DNA of 64,000 nt. Origin: Candidatus Pantoea haifensis (lineage in GTDB: Bacteria; Pseudomonadota; Gammaproteobacteria; Enterobacterales; Enterobacteriaceae). This document shows, piece after piece, positions 1 through 8,697 of the stretch. The notes beneath the pieces were generated by a model that was not told where the DNA came from, ran no database searches, and worked only from the letters and a program-made list of their open reading frames with translations. Where the stretch lies: positions 372,001-436,000 of the forward strand of contig JAGTWN010000004.1 in the NCBI GenBank assembly GCA_018842655.1, written 5' to 3'. Numbering within the stretch: position 1 is the first letter of the stretch; every line of letters begins with the position of its first letter. The translations under genes and the position numbers were made by a program.

Positions 1-358
1 GTCCGGTCGGCGTTTGATAGAGCATCGCATCGTCCACATACAGCAAGCCGTGAATCGGCTGCGCAGTCAGCATTTCAATCACGCGCAGCGCCTGCTGTTT
101 ATCCATCGGATCGGCAGCCAGCACCTTTTGGGCTTGGTAATCATACAAATAGGTGCCATTGCAGCAAATTGCTGGCGTATCCAGCTCTAATGCCTGATAA
201 AAAGGATGAATAGCGCAGTGATGGCGGCCAGTCACAATGGCGACCTTAATACCCGCCTGACGTGCGCGTTGCAGGGTTTCAATGGACTGCGGCAGAATGG
301 TTTTTGCTGGCGTTAACAGCGTGCCATCAAGGTCGAGGGCGATTACACGATAGCTCAT
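1..358 (-). CDS. ybhA: HAD-type sugar/pyridoxal phosphatase YbhA (partial)
   Basis: Reverse-strand reading frame whose ATG lies at 356-358; it runs off the left edge, so only about the first 119 residues are present. The N-terminus carries the HAD nucleophile motif DLDGTLL, followed by VTGRHH, typical of Cof-type HAD phosphatases. YbhA of E. coli hydrolyses pyridoxal phosphate and some sugar phosphates in the cytosol. It is divergent from pgl, as in E. coli, which supports the name. The C-terminal part is outside the window and cannot be judged. Confidence 0.85.
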   Translation of the reverse strand, partial: MSYRVIALDLDGTLLTPAKTILPQSIETLQRARQAGIKVAIVTGRHHCAIHPFYQALELDTPAICCNGTYLYDYQAQKVLAADPMDKQQALRVIEMLTAQPIHGLLYVDDAMLYQTPTG

Positions 359-510
359 TAATCCTTCCGTCTGTATGCGTTAGCGAAGGGCCAAGTCTAC
401 ATTGACCGCGGCCCTGAGACAAAAAACAGGGCACAAATGATCTCAGCGCCGTCAAAGAAAACGCGCTAAAGTGACCCACTGAACATAGCGGCAGCATAAA
501 AGGAGAATGC

Positions 511-1506
511 ATGAAACAAGTTGTCTACACCGCCAGTCCCGAAAGTCAGCAAATTCATGTCTGGCAATTGAATGAAGATGGCGCACTCACTCTGCTTCAG
601 GTGACGGATGTTGCCGGCCAGGTTCAGCCAATGGTGGTGAGTCCGAAAAAAGATTTCCTCTATGTTGGCGTACGCCCCAATTTTCGCGTCTTAGCTTTCC
701 GCATTGCGGCGGATGGCACCTTGACTGAAGCGGGCCAGGCACCGTTGCCAGGCAGCCCAACGCACATTTCGACCGATCGCACAGGAAAATTCCTGTTTTG
801 CGGTTCTTATAATGATGAGTGTGTCAGCGTCAGCCCGATCAACGCCGAGGGAATACCGCAAGCGCCAACGCAGGTGATTAACGGCCTTGCCGGTTGTCAT
901 TCCGCCAATATCGATAACGCTAATCAAACGCTGTTCGTGCCCGCGTTAAAGCAGGATCGCATCTGCCTGTTTGAACTGGGTGCTGAAGGCCAGCTAACGC
1001 CACGTCAGCAGGCACAGGTTACCACTGTAGAGGGTGCCGGCCCGCGCCATATGGTATTTCATCCCAACGGCAATTACGCCTACTGCGTCAACGAACTGGA
1101 CAGCACCGTGGATGTCTGGGCGCTAAACCATGCACAGGGTGAGGTTGCGCGCGTGCAGACGCTGGATTTGCTGCCGCCGGGCTTTGAGGGTACACGCTGG
1201 GCAGCAGATATCCATCTGACGCCGAATGGCCGCTTTCTTTACGCCTGCGATCGTACCAGCAGCACGCTGGCAATCTTTAGCGTCAGTGAAGAGGGTGGAT
1301 TATTAACGGTAGAAGGATTCCAGCCGACCGAAACGCAGCCGCGCGGTTTCAACATTGATAACAGCGGTCAGTATCTGGTGGCGGCAGGACAGAAATCACA
1401 TCATATTGAGGTTTATCGTATTACCGGGCCGCAGGGACTGTTACAGCCTGTTGGCCGTTATGCGGTGGGCCAGGGACCAATGTGGGTGGTGATTCATCAG
1501 CTTTAA
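511..1506 (+). CDS. pgl: 6-phosphogluconolactonase, beta-propeller type
   Basis: A 331-residue protein, the same length as E. coli Pgl (YbhE). It hydrolyses 6-phosphogluconolactone in the oxidative pentose phosphate pathway. The protein is a seven-bladed propeller of the lactonase family; repeated blade motifs such as [11 protein letters not shown] and the late [10 protein letters not shown] end are recognisable. An AGGAGAA ribosome site sits just ahead of the ATG at 511. It is divergent from ybhA and convergent with ybhB, the E. coli order. No anomalies were seen. Confidence 0.95.
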   Translation: MKQVVYTASPESQQIHVWQLNEDGALTLLQVTDVAGQVQPMVVSPKKDFLYVGVRPNFRVLAFRIAADGTLTEAGQAPLPGSPTHISTDRTGKFLFCGSYNDECVSVSPINAEGIPQAPTQVINGLAGCHSANIDNANQTLFVPALKQDRICLFELGAEGQLTPRQQAQVTTVEGAGPRHMVFHPNGNYAYCVNELDSTVDVWALNHAQGEVARVQTLDLLPPGFEGTRWAADIHLTPNGRFLYACDRTSSTLAIFSVSEEGGLLTVEGFQPTETQPRGFNIDNSGQYLVAAGQKSHHIEVYRITGPQGLLQPVGRYAVGQGPMWVVIHQL

Positions 1507-1547
1507 CCCCATCGCCCTCTCCTGTGGGAGAGGGCATCAGGCTGGGG
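1507..1547. repeat. REP-like GC-rich hairpin between pgl and ybhB
   Basis: A perfect 9-bp stem (GCCCTCTCC at 1514-1522 and its complement at 1527-1535) with a TGTG loop, flanked by CCCC and GGGG. The arrangement resembles the extragenic palindromes with CCCTCTCC/GGAGAGGG arms that are common in gamma-proteobacteria. It lies between convergent genes and has no T-run, so it could be a REP-type element or act as a weak bidirectional terminator. Confidence 0.5.
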
Positions 1548-1551
1548 ATGA

Positions 1552-2028
1552 TCAGGAATACATTACCGTAACCGAAGCACTGGCCAGCACGTGAAAATGC
1601 ACGTTAAAGCCCACCATTGCACCACTTGCACCTTCATCAACCTCACTCTTATCCACATCCAGTGCATGCACGCTGAAGATATAGCGATGGCTTTCGCCCT
1701 GCGGCGGTGCGGCACCACCGTAACCGGCTTTACCGAAATCTGTCCGCGTCTGTACCGCGCCAGCAGGCAATGATGCCGCGCCCGAACCGGCACCTTGCGG
1801 CAGAGAAGCGGTGCTGGCAGGAAGATTGGCAACGACCCAGTGCCACCAGCCGGAACCGGTAGGCGCATCCGGATCGTAGCAGGTCACGACAAAGCTTTTC
1901 GTCCCTTCCGGCGCATCTTCCCACGCCAGATGCGGGGAGAGATTTTCGCCCTGATAACCCATGCCATTAAAAACGTGCTTCTCCGGCATTTTGTCGCCGT
2001 CGTTAAAATCCTGGCTATAAACTCGCAT
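1552..2028 (-). CDS. ybhB: PEBP-family (Raf kinase inhibitor-like) protein YbhB
   Basis: A 158-residue cytosolic protein of the phosphatidylethanolamine-binding (YbhB/YbcL) family. Family landmarks are visible: SPHLAW near residue 30, CYDPDAPTGSGWWHWV, and the GAAPPQGESHRYIF segment. The biochemical role in bacteria is not settled. I chose the ATG at 2028 rather than an upstream one because GAAGGAGATGTG directly precedes it and the length then equals the E. coli protein. It is convergent with pgl and lies beyond the end of bioA. Confidence 0.9.
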   Translation of the reverse strand: MRVYSQDFNDGDKMPEKHVFNGMGYQGENLSPHLAWEDAPEGTKSFVVTCYDPDAPTGSGWWHWVVANLPASTASLPQGAGSGAASLPAGAVQTRTDFGKAGYGGAAPPQGESHRYIFSVHALDVDKSEVDEGASGAMVGFNVHFHVLASASVTVMYS

Positions 2029-2104
2029 CACATCTCCTTCAGTGGTTGAGGAATCACACCTCATATTAACGAAAAAGTGTGTTACTTCCAGTTGTTAGCC
2101 CAAC

Positions 2105-3397
2105 TCAGGAGACAAAATGGGAAGGATGCTCAAGTGCCGCGCCAATCGTCCGGGTGAGTTTCGTCAACGCCTCCGGCTCGATAATGTAAGGCGGCATCAG
2201 GTAAATCAGACGACCAAATGGGCGGATCCACACGCCGTGTGCAACAAAAAATTGCTGTAACGCGGCCATATTAACCGGCTTGTGCGTCTCAACCACGCCG
2301 ATAGCACCCAATACACGTATATCAGCCACCTGCGGTGACGCCTGCAGAGGTAAAAGTTCATCACGCAGTTGCCGTTCAATCGCCGCGACCTGAGTCTTCC
2401 AGTGCCCTTCCTCTAACAGCGTTAAGCTTTCAACTGCGACGGCGCAGGCGAGCGGGTTGCCCATAAACGTCGGGCCATGCATAAAACACCCTGCCGGGCT
2501 GCGGCTGATGGTTTCTGCCACTTCGCGTGTGGTCAGCGTTGCCGCCAGCGTCAGGGTGCCGCCAGTTAACGCTTTGCCCACGCATAAAATATCTGGCTCA
2601 ATTGCCGCATGTTCGCAGGCGAACAGCTTGCCGGTGCGACCAAAGCCCGTGGCAATTTCATCTGCAATCAGCAGCACGCCGTAGCGATCGCACAAGTCAC
2701 GCACCTGCTGCAAATAGCGTGGATGATAGAAACGCATGCCGCCCGCGCCTTGCACAATCGGCTCAAGGATCACTGCCGCGAGCTGATGATGACGCTGTTC
2801 CATGTGTCGGGCAAAATCGTCGATGTCGCGTTCGTTCCACTCATCATCAAACGCACATTGCGGCGCGGCAGCAAAATGATGCTCAGGCAGATAGCCACGC
2901 CATAAGCTGTGCATGGAATTATCAGGATCGCAAACCGACATGGCGGCAAACGTATCGCCATGATAGCCACGCTTGAGCGTCAAAAATTGCTGACGCACTT
3001 CACCCCGGCCCAGCCAGTATTGCAGCGCCATCTTCATCGCAACTTCAACCGATACCGAACCGGAATCAGCCAGAAACACGCACTCCAGCGATGCAGGCGT
3101 CAGCGCCACCAGCTTGCGACACAAGGCCACCGCTGCCGGATGAGTGATGCCGCCAAACATCACGTGCGCCATCTGCGTCATCTGCTGCTGCATCGCCTGA
3201 TTCAGTCGGGGATGGTTATAGCCATGAATCGCTGCCCACCATGATGACATACCGTCTACTAATTCACCGCCATCAGCCAGTTGCAAATGGACGCCCTGTG
3301 CGGCCACCACCGGATAACAGGGCAGGGGATCGGTCATTGAGGTATAGGGATGCCAGATATGCTGGCGGTCAAATTCGCTGTCGCTCTGACTGAACAT
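2105..3397 (-). CDS. bioA: adenosylmethionine-8-amino-7-oxononanoate aminotransferase
   Basis: BioA transfers the amino group of S-adenosylmethionine to KAPA, giving DAPA, the third biotin-ring step. It is a class III PLP aminotransferase of 430 residues, like E. coli BioA (429). WHPYTSM near residue 15, [27 protein letters not shown] and the PLP lysine in VGKALTGG are all present. The ATG at 3397 is preferred because upstream in-frame starts would run into the BirA operator and add residues absent from the family. It is divergent from bioB and probably repressed by BirA with bioBFCD. Confidence 0.96.
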   Translation of the reverse strand: MFSQSDSEFDRQHIWHPYTSMTDPLPCYPVVAAQGVHLQLADGGELVDGMSSWWAAIHGYNHPRLNQAMQQQMTQMAHVMFGGITHPAAVALCRKLVALTPASLECVFLADSGSVSVEVAMKMALQYWLGRGEVRQQFLTLKRGYHGDTFAAMSVCDPDNSMHSLWRGYLPEHHFAAAPQCAFDDEWNERDIDDFARHMEQRHHQLAAVILEPIVQGAGGMRFYHPRYLQQVRDLCDRYGVLLIADEIATGFGRTGKLFACEHAAIEPDILCVGKALTGGTLTLAATLTTREVAETISRSPAGCFMHGPTFMGNPLACAVAVESLTLLEEGHWKTQVAAIERQLRDELLPLQASPQVADIRVLGAIGVVETHKPVNMAALQQFFVAHGVWIRPFGRLIYLMPPYIIEPEALTKLTRTIGAALEHPSHFVS

Positions 3398-3402
3398 GGG
3401 TA

Positions 3403-3435
3403 TTGTAAACCAAAAATAAAAAATATAGTTTACAA
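3403..3435. promoter_or_regulatory. BirA (biotin repressor) operator between bioA and bioB
   Basis: An imperfect inverted repeat, TTGTAAACC (3403-3411) and AGTTTACAA (3427-3435), matches the known bioO half sites with one mismatch in the right arm. It sits in the 86-bp gap between the divergent bioA and bioB starts, as in E. coli. Biotinyl-AMP-bound BirA dimers would block both promoters. The AT-rich spacer 3412-3426 probably holds the overlapping promoter elements. Confidence 0.9.
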
Positions 3436-3483
3436 GTATAACCACGTTAATCGTCGGGATGACACCCTTTTTTGGAGCAAGCA

Positions 3484-4515
3484 ATGGCACAACGTTGGAC
3501 TCTGGCGCAGGCACAGGCGCTGTTTGATAAACCTTTTCTCGAACTGATGTTTGAAGCGCAGCAGGTGCACCGTCAGCATTTTGACCCGCGCCAGGTGCAG
3601 GTCAGTACCCTGTTATCAATCAAAACCGGCGCCTGCCCGGAAGACTGCAAATATTGCCCGCAGAGCGCACGCTATAAAACCGGTCTTGAATCTGAACGTC
3701 TGATGGAAGTCGAAGAAGTGCTGATCTCCGCGCGTAAAGCGAAAGCGGCGGGTTCCAGCCGTTTCTGCATGGGCGCAGCGTGGAAAAACCCGAACGATCG
3801 CGACATGCCTTACCTTGAAAAAATGGTTGAGGGCGTCAAGGCGATGGGCATGGAAACCTGCATGACGCTCGGCACACTCAGTGACACACAGGCACAGCGA
3901 CTGGCTGGCGCCGGGCTCGATTTCTACAACCACAATCTTGATACCTCACCAGAATTTTACGGCAGTATTATCACCACGCGCAGCTATCAGGAGCGTCTGG
4001 ACACGCTGGGCAAAGTGCGTGATGCCGGGATCAAGGTCTGTTCAGGCGGCATTGTTGGGCTGGGTGAAACCGTTAACGATCGCGCCGGTTTGCTGGTGCA
4101 GTTAGCTAACCTGCCGACGCCGCCAGAAAGCGTGCCAATCAACATGCTGGTGAAAGTGAAAGGCACACCGCTGGCCGATAACGATGATGTAGAGCCATTC
4201 GATTTTATTCGTACCATTGCCGTGGCGCGTATCATGATGCCTGCCTCCCATGTACGCCTTTCTGCCGGACGTGAGCAGATGAGCGAACAGACGCAGGCGA
4301 TGTGCTTCATGGCGGGTGCCAACTCTATTTTCTATGGCTGCAAGCTGCTCACCACACCAAACCCGGAAGAGGACAAAGATTTAATCCTGTTCCGCAAGCT
4401 GGGACTGAATCCGGAACACACTCACACGCAAAGCGGTGATAACGAACAGCAGCAGCATCTGAGCGAGCAGTTATTCAACGCGGATACCGACCAGTTTTAT
4501 AACGCGGCGGTGTAA
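3484..4515 (+). CDS. bioB: biotin synthase
   Basis: A radical-SAM enzyme that inserts sulfur into dethiobiotin in the last biotin step. The protein has 343 residues with the cluster motif CPEDCKYC (Cys51, Cys55, Cys58). Residues of the second, sacrificial cluster region are conserved, including CMTLG and the [10 protein letters not shown] segment. The ATG at 3484 is chosen over a TTG at 3472 because GGAG lies about 7 bases before it and the N-terminus then aligns with E. coli. The stop overlaps the bioF start as TAATG, implying translational coupling in bioBFCD. Confidence 0.97.
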   Translation: MAQRWTLAQAQALFDKPFLELMFEAQQVHRQHFDPRQVQVSTLLSIKTGACPEDCKYCPQSARYKTGLESERLMEVEEVLISARKAKAAGSSRFCMGAAWKNPNDRDMPYLEKMVEGVKAMGMETCMTLGTLSDTQAQRLAGAGLDFYNHNLDTSPEFYGSIITTRSYQERLDTLGKVRDAGIKVCSGGIVGLGETVNDRAGLLVQLANLPTPPESVPINMLVKVKGTPLADNDDVEPFDFIRTIAVARIMMPASHVRLSAGREQMSEQTQAMCFMAGANSIFYGCKLLTTPNPEEDKDLILFRKLGLNPEHTHTQSGDNEQQQHLSEQLFNADTDQFYNAAV

Positions 4516-5669
4516 TGAGCTGGCAGCAACGTATTACCACGGCGCTGGAGCAGCGGCACGCAGCCGATGGCTGGCGTCAGCGCCACGTGACTGATGAAAA
4601 CCACACGCGTTTACTGACGGTGGAGGGGAAACGCTATCGCCACTTTTCCAGCAATGATTATCTGGGGCTGAGCCAGCATCCGGCGGTCATCGCTGGCTGG
4701 CAGCGCGGTGCACAACAGGCCGGCGCAGGTGCAGGCGCGTCCGGGCATGTCACGGGTTTTAACCGCTTACATGCCGATTTAGAGGCGCAGCTTGCAGACT
4801 GGCTCGGTTACCGGCGTGCGCTGCTGTTTATTTCCGGCTTCGCCGCTAATCAGGCGGTTATTCATCTTCTGGCGGAAAAAACGGATCGCATTCTGGCTGA
4901 TAAGCTGGCCCATGCGTCGCTGCTGGATGCTGCCAGCCACAGTCCGGCGCAGTTGCGCCGTTTTAGCCATAACGCAGCAGAGAGTCTCGCCGCGCGCCTG
5001 GCCATTCCCTGTGAAGGGGAGACGCTGGTGGTGACGGAAGGCATCTTTAGCATGGATGGTGACAGCGCACCGTTGCAGGCGATCGCTGAGCAGACACGTC
5101 GCGCACAGGGCTGGCTGCTGGTGGATGATGCGCACGGTATTGGGGTGGTTGGCGAGCAAGGGCGCGGCAGTTGCTGGCAGCAGGGCGTTAAGCCGGAATT
5201 GCTGATAGTCACCTTTGGAAAAGGATTTGGCGTGAGCGGCGCGGCATTGCTGTGTGATGAGGCGACCGCCGACTATTTTTTGCAGTTTTCACGTCATCTG
5301 ATTTATTCAACGGCGATGCCGCCAGCGCAGGCTTGTGCGCTACAGGCGGCGCTTGCACAGGTGCAGCAAGGTGACGCGCTGAGACAGCGACTTAGTGCCA
5401 ACATACAAAGATTCAGAGCCGGTGCTGCTTCACTGCCGTGGCAATTAATGGGCTCTGAAAGCGCCATTCAGCCGCTCATTGTTGGTGAAAATGCGCAGGC
5501 GATGGCGTTATCCCGCAGGCTGGCAGAAGCGGGTTGCTGGGTCAGTGCGATTCGACCGCCAACCGTGCCGCCGGGCACGGCACGCTTACGTATTACGCTA
5601 ACGGCGGCACATCAGCCGGAAGATATCGATGTTTTGCTGGAGGCGCTGCATGACGCTGCAGGTCAATAA
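4515..5669 (+). CDS. bioF: 8-amino-7-oxononanoate synthase
   Basis: A PLP-dependent alpha-oxoamine synthase joining pimeloyl-ACP and alanine to give KAPA. Its length of 384 residues equals E. coli BioF. The sequence shows [19 protein letters not shown] and the PLP lysine in TFGKGFG at residue 236. It overlaps bioB by one base and bioC by 20 bases, as part of the bioBFCD operon. No anomalies were seen. Confidence 0.97.
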   Translation: MSWQQRITTALEQRHAADGWRQRHVTDENHTRLLTVEGKRYRHFSSNDYLGLSQHPAVIAGWQRGAQQAGAGAGASGHVTGFNRLHADLEAQLADWLGYRRALLFISGFAANQAVIHLLAEKTDRILADKLAHASLLDAASHSPAQLRRFSHNAAESLAARLAIPCEGETLVVTEGIFSMDGDSAPLQAIAEQTRRAQGWLLVDDAHGIGVVGEQGRGSCWQQGVKPELLIVTFGKGFGVSGAALLCDEATADYFLQFSRHLIYSTAMPPAQACALQAALAQVQQGDALRQRLSANIQRFRAGAASLPWQLMGSESAIQPLIVGENAQAMALSRRLAEAGCWVSAIRPPTVPPGTARLRITLTAAHQPEDIDVLLEALHDAAGQ

Positions 5670-6405
5670 ACGTGCCGTCGCACGCGCCTTCGGTCGTGCT
5701 GCTGCTCACTACGACAGCCACGCTGAACTGCAACGCCTCAGCGGTGATGCGCTACTGGCGCTGGCGCCTTCGCAGAGCGGCAATGCTGTATTAGACGCTG
5801 GCTGCGGCACTGGCTGGTACAGTCGCGTCTGGCAGCAACGCGGCAAGCAGGTCACTGCACTGGATCTCTCGCCGCAAATGCTGCAACAGGCCCGACAGAA
5901 TAAGGCGGCCCATCACTATCTGGCGGGCGATATTGATGCTTTGCCGCTGTCAGATGCCTGTGTGGATGTGGTGTGGAGCAATCTGGTGGTGCAGTGGAGT
6001 GACAATTTGCGTGCAGCATTGCACCAGTTTACGCGCGTTCTGCGTCCTCAAGGCTGCCTGCTGTTCTCCACTTTAAGCGCCGACTCACTGCATGAAGTGC
6101 ACCAGGCCTGGTCTGCACTGGATAACCATTCACATGCGAACCGCTTTCTCCCCGAAGAGGAGATCGCGACGGCCTGCGCTGCATATCATCTGCAATGTCA
6201 TTCACAGGTCATTACCCTGCATTTCCCCGACGCCATAAGCGCGATGCGCTCTCTGAAAGGCATTGGCGCAACCCATTTACACAGCGGGCGTGAGAGCCGT
6301 TTGTTAACGCGTCAGCGTCTGGCGCAGCTGGAAAGATGCTGGCCACGCGACGCGCAGGGATTTCGCCTCAGTTACCATTTGATGTATGGAGTGACTCAAT
6401 TATGA
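5650..6405 (+). CDS. bioC: malonyl-ACP O-methyltransferase
   Basis: BioC methylates the free carboxyl of malonyl-ACP with SAM, which lets fatty-acid enzymes build the pimeloyl chain. The 251 residues match the E. coli length. The class I SAM-binding motif [12 protein letters not shown] and the downstream ALDLSPQML are clear, and SNLVVQW and [11 protein letters not shown] are BioC signatures. I start at ATG 5650 within bioF, because the upstream in-frame ATG at 5629 adds residues absent from BioC. The stop overlaps bioD as ATGA. Confidence 0.95.
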   Translation: MTLQVNKRAVARAFGRAAAHYDSHAELQRLSGDALLALAPSQSGNAVLDAGCGTGWYSRVWQQRGKQVTALDLSPQMLQQARQNKAAHHYLAGDIDALPLSDACVDVVWSNLVVQWSDNLRAALHQFTRVLRPQGCLLFSTLSADSLHEVHQAWSALDNHSHANRFLPEEEIATACAAYHLQCHSQVITLHFPDAISAMRSLKGIGATHLHSGRESRLLTRQRLAQLERCWPRDAQGFRLSYHLMYGVTQL

Positions 6406-7073
6406 AACGCTGGTTTATCACTGGCACCGACACCGAAGTGGGTAAAACTGTTGCCAGCAGCGCACTGTTGCAGGCGGCCAGTGCAGCGGGCTATCGCTGT
6501 GCAGGCTACAAACCTGTCGCTTCTGGCTGTGATGTTACGCCTGACGGCATTCGCAACAGTGATGCCCTGGCGCTACAGCGTTACAGCAGCGTGGCGCTGG
6601 AGTACGCGCAGGTCAATCCCATGGCATTTATCGAGCCGACTTCGCCGCATATTATCAGCGCAGAAGAGAAGAGACCGATCGATTTCACGACGCTGTCGGC
6701 AGGCTTGCGAACTCTTGAATCGCGCGCAGACTGGGTACTGGTCGAAGGTGCAGGCGGATGGTATACGCCGCTTTCAGAAACGGAAACCTATGCCGACTGG
6801 GTAGAGCGCGAACAGTTGCCCGTTATTTTAGTGGTGGGAGTAAAGCTGGGCTGTATTAATCACGCTATGCTCACCGCAGAGGCGATAAAAGCGCGCGGTT
6901 TACGTCTGGCTGGCTGGATTGCTAATGATGTTTTGCCACCCGGCAAACGTCATCAGGAATATCTCGCTACGCTAAATCAACGCTTACCGGCTCCCTGCCT
7001 TGGTGAAATTCCCTGGCTAACCGAAGCCAGCCAGTATGCAGACTGTGGGCGTTATCTGATCCTGCCCGAATAA
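6402..7073 (+). CDS. bioD: dethiobiotin synthetase
   Basis: An ATP-dependent carboxylase closing the ureido ring of DAPA to give dethiobiotin. The 223 residues begin with [16 protein letters not shown], the P-loop (residues 8-16) at the normal position for BioD. EGAGGWYTPL and the C-terminal ANDVLPPGKRH region also match. The start overlaps the bioC stop as ATGA. It is the last gene of bioBFCD and converges on the urtE-like gene with a 7-bp gap, leaving no room for a separate terminator. Confidence 0.96.
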   Translation: MKRWFITGTDTEVGKTVASSALLQAASAAGYRCAGYKPVASGCDVTPDGIRNSDALALQRYSSVALEYAQVNPMAFIEPTSPHIISAEEKRPIDFTTLSAGLRTLESRADWVLVEGAGGWYTPLSETETYADWVEREQLPVILVVGVKLGCINHAMLTAEAIKARGLRLAGWIANDVLPPGKRHQEYLATLNQRLPAPCLGEIPWLTEASQYADCGRYLILPE

Positions 7074-7080
7074 GTCGCCT

Positions 7081-7803
7081 TTATACCACCGTCAGCCATT
7101 TGTTGACGGTGAAATCATCGAGCTGAGCTACTTTTCCCTGCGCCACGTTGCGGCCACGGTGCAGCAGCAGGAAATAGTCGGCTACGCGGCGGATCAGCGA
7201 GACGCGCTGCTCTAACAGCAAAATTGTCATGCCGTAATCCAGATTCAGACGACGAATCAAATTCCCCATCTCCTCTTCCAGCCACGGCGACATGCCATCG
7301 GTGGGCTCATCAAGGATCAGCAGCTTCGGCTGCAACACTAACGCACGCGCTAACGCCAGTTGCTGCTGCTGATCGATCGGCAGATTGCCGCTGCGCTGCT
7401 GGCGTAATGAGTAGAGTGCCGGGAAAAGATCAAAAACCATTTCAGGGATCGTGCGATGACGATCGGCCTGATCCGCGCCTGCCAGCAGTGCGATCAATAA
7501 ATTATCTTCAACGCTCATTTGGGTGAAGATATGACGGCCCTGCGGCACATAGCCAATACCCCGGCGTGCACGCTGCTCAGCCGGTTGCAGCAGCAGATTT
7601 TCAGGCGGCGAGCCATCTTCATGCCAGAATATCGAGCCGCTGTTTATCGGCAGTCTTCCCATAATACAGTTCACCAGTGTGGTTTTACCCATACCAGAGC
7701 GACCCAGAACCCCGGTGCAGGTACCGGGCGGCAGATCGAGATCCACATCCCACAGAATATGGTTTTGACCGTAAAACTGATTCACCGAACGTAAACTCAG
7801 CAT
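7081..7803 (-). CDS. Orphan UrtE/LivF-like ABC ATPase with degenerate signature motif
   Basis: A 240-residue ABC ATPase most like UrtE, the urea-uptake LivF-type subunit. Walker A is GRSGMGKT (34-41), the Q-loop is in YVPQGRHIF, Walker B is LLILDEP (161-167), and the H-loop position reads LLLEQR. The signature LSGGQ is replaced by LPIDQ (141-145), although the following QQQLALARAL is conserved. GGAAGGAG precedes ATG 7803. No permease, binding protein or urease gene lies nearby, so its transport partner is unknown. It may serve a distant transporter or be a non-transport relic. The start at 7812 (GTG) is less likely. Confidence 0.8.
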   Translation of the reverse strand: MLSLRSVNQFYGQNHILWDVDLDLPPGTCTGVLGRSGMGKTTLVNCIMGRLPINSGSIFWHEDGSPPENLLLQPAEQRARRGIGYVPQGRHIFTQMSVEDNLLIALLAGADQADRHRTIPEMVFDLFPALYSLRQQRSGNLPIDQQQQLALARALVLQPKLLILDEPTDGMSPWLEEEMGNLIRRLNLDYGMTILLLEQRVSLIRRVADYFLLLHRGRNVAQGKVAQLDDFTVNKWLTVV

Positions 7804-8253
7804 CTGACACACTCCTTCCAGATAATTAGCCTGAATGCTTCCGCTCTTTGTCGTCTGGCAAACAAGTCATCAACGATGGCGCTAACGCCATTGCCGCACA
7901 GTGCGCCGGAGCGCGTTGTTACTTACTGGAACTAAGCTTGCAATTCCCAGGCCAGATTATCATTGGCGTCAGATTTAGCCTTAAGCCCTGAAAAAATTGC
8001 AATAAAAGATGAGTAATGCTTAATAATTTCGCAAAGTTATAAAACATTTGCACTTTGACAGTGCTCATTGCTTAACGTTTCTGGTGCATTTGATCGGTCA
8101 TAATGCAAAAAGTCTGAACAGGCGTGTGCGTTAACCTGCTCATCCGGCGCATTAATTTCGCGGGCGGGCACCAAAAGGATAGCTAAAGCGCAACAGAAAG
8201 AGGTGAAATTAGCCGAAAAAAATATTTTTAACCGGAACTGCAGTGGGGAAAAA

Positions 8254-8311
8254 TTATACACAGCCGATGGCGGTTGGCTTCACTTTAGTTATCCACTATT
8301 CCTGTGGATAA
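8254..8311. promoter_or_regulatory. Cluster of DnaA-box-like sites
   Basis: TTATACACA at 8254-8262 fits the TTATNCACA consensus. TTATCCACT at 8289-8297 has one mismatch. TGTGGATAA at 8303-8311 is the exact reverse complement of the strong box TTATCCACA. A fourth, weaker reverse site (TGGGGATAA) is at 8512-8520. The last two right-hand sites are followed by the same CCTTGNGCA. My recollection is that DnaA binding has been described at an upstream uvrB promoter in E. coli, so a regulatory role is plausible, but binding is inferred only. Confidence 0.5.
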
Positions 8312-8601
8312 CCTTGTGCATTAGGTAATGAAAACAGCTTTGAAGCGAGGAAATACGCGGCCTGGTAACATAATGCTGAGAAACTGGGCTTTTTGCGTTA
8401 ATCAAATAATATCAATAGCTTAATAAAAAACAAGTCTGAGGATTATCTGTCAGTTCATCGAACTGCAATTTTATGACGCTCTATTGACAAATGTTAAAAT
8501 CACGCTCTGCCTGGGGATAACCTTGCGCAACAAAATAATCTGCAAGTGGACCGCCATGCGATGATAAGGGCAAGCCGCGTTCACCTGTTACTCTGCATCA
8601 C

Positions 8602-8621
8602 AACTGTAATTATATCCAGTA
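8602..8621. promoter_or_regulatory. LexA (SOS) box of uvrB
   Basis: AACTGTAATTATATCCAGTA has the CTGT-N8-(A/C)CAG form and differs only in the central spacer from the E. coli uvrB SOS box. It lies immediately upstream of the predicted promoter, where LexA would block transcription until DNA damage. Confidence 0.9.
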
Positions 8622-8628
8622 TTTTTTT

Positions 8629-8657
8629 CTGGCAAAATCACCATAGCAGAGTAAAAT
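8629..8657 (+). promoter_or_regulatory. Predicted sigma-70 promoter of uvrB
   Basis: CTGGCA (8629-8634) and TAAAAT (8652-8657) are separated by 17 bases. The arrangement and surrounding sequence parallel the E. coli uvrB P1 promoter (TTGGCA-N17-TAAAAT), directly downstream of the LexA box. Confidence 0.65.
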
Positions 8658-8697
8658 GATTGCCTGCCCGCCGACTTCTTCAGCAGGAACCGCATTC

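Larger units (their letters stand above)
7804..8697. other. Long AT-rich non-coding region upstream of uvrB
   Basis: About 890 bases without a credible gene; the only ORF of note (8037-8261, reverse) has no ribosome site or family resemblance. The region holds four DnaA-box-like sites (8254-8262, 8289-8297, 8303-8311, 8512-8520), a repeated GGATAACCTTG(T/C)GCA segment around 8307-8320 and 8516-8529, a LexA box at 8602-8621 and the uvrB promoter. It therefore looks like an extended regulatory region for uvrB, with part of it also serving as the upstream region of the urtE-like gene. Confidence 0.6.

Noticed and set aside
8037-8261. A 74-codon reverse ORF in the uvrB upstream region
   Set aside because: No ribosome site, no recognisable family, and it lies in AT-rich regulatory sequence across a DnaA-like box.
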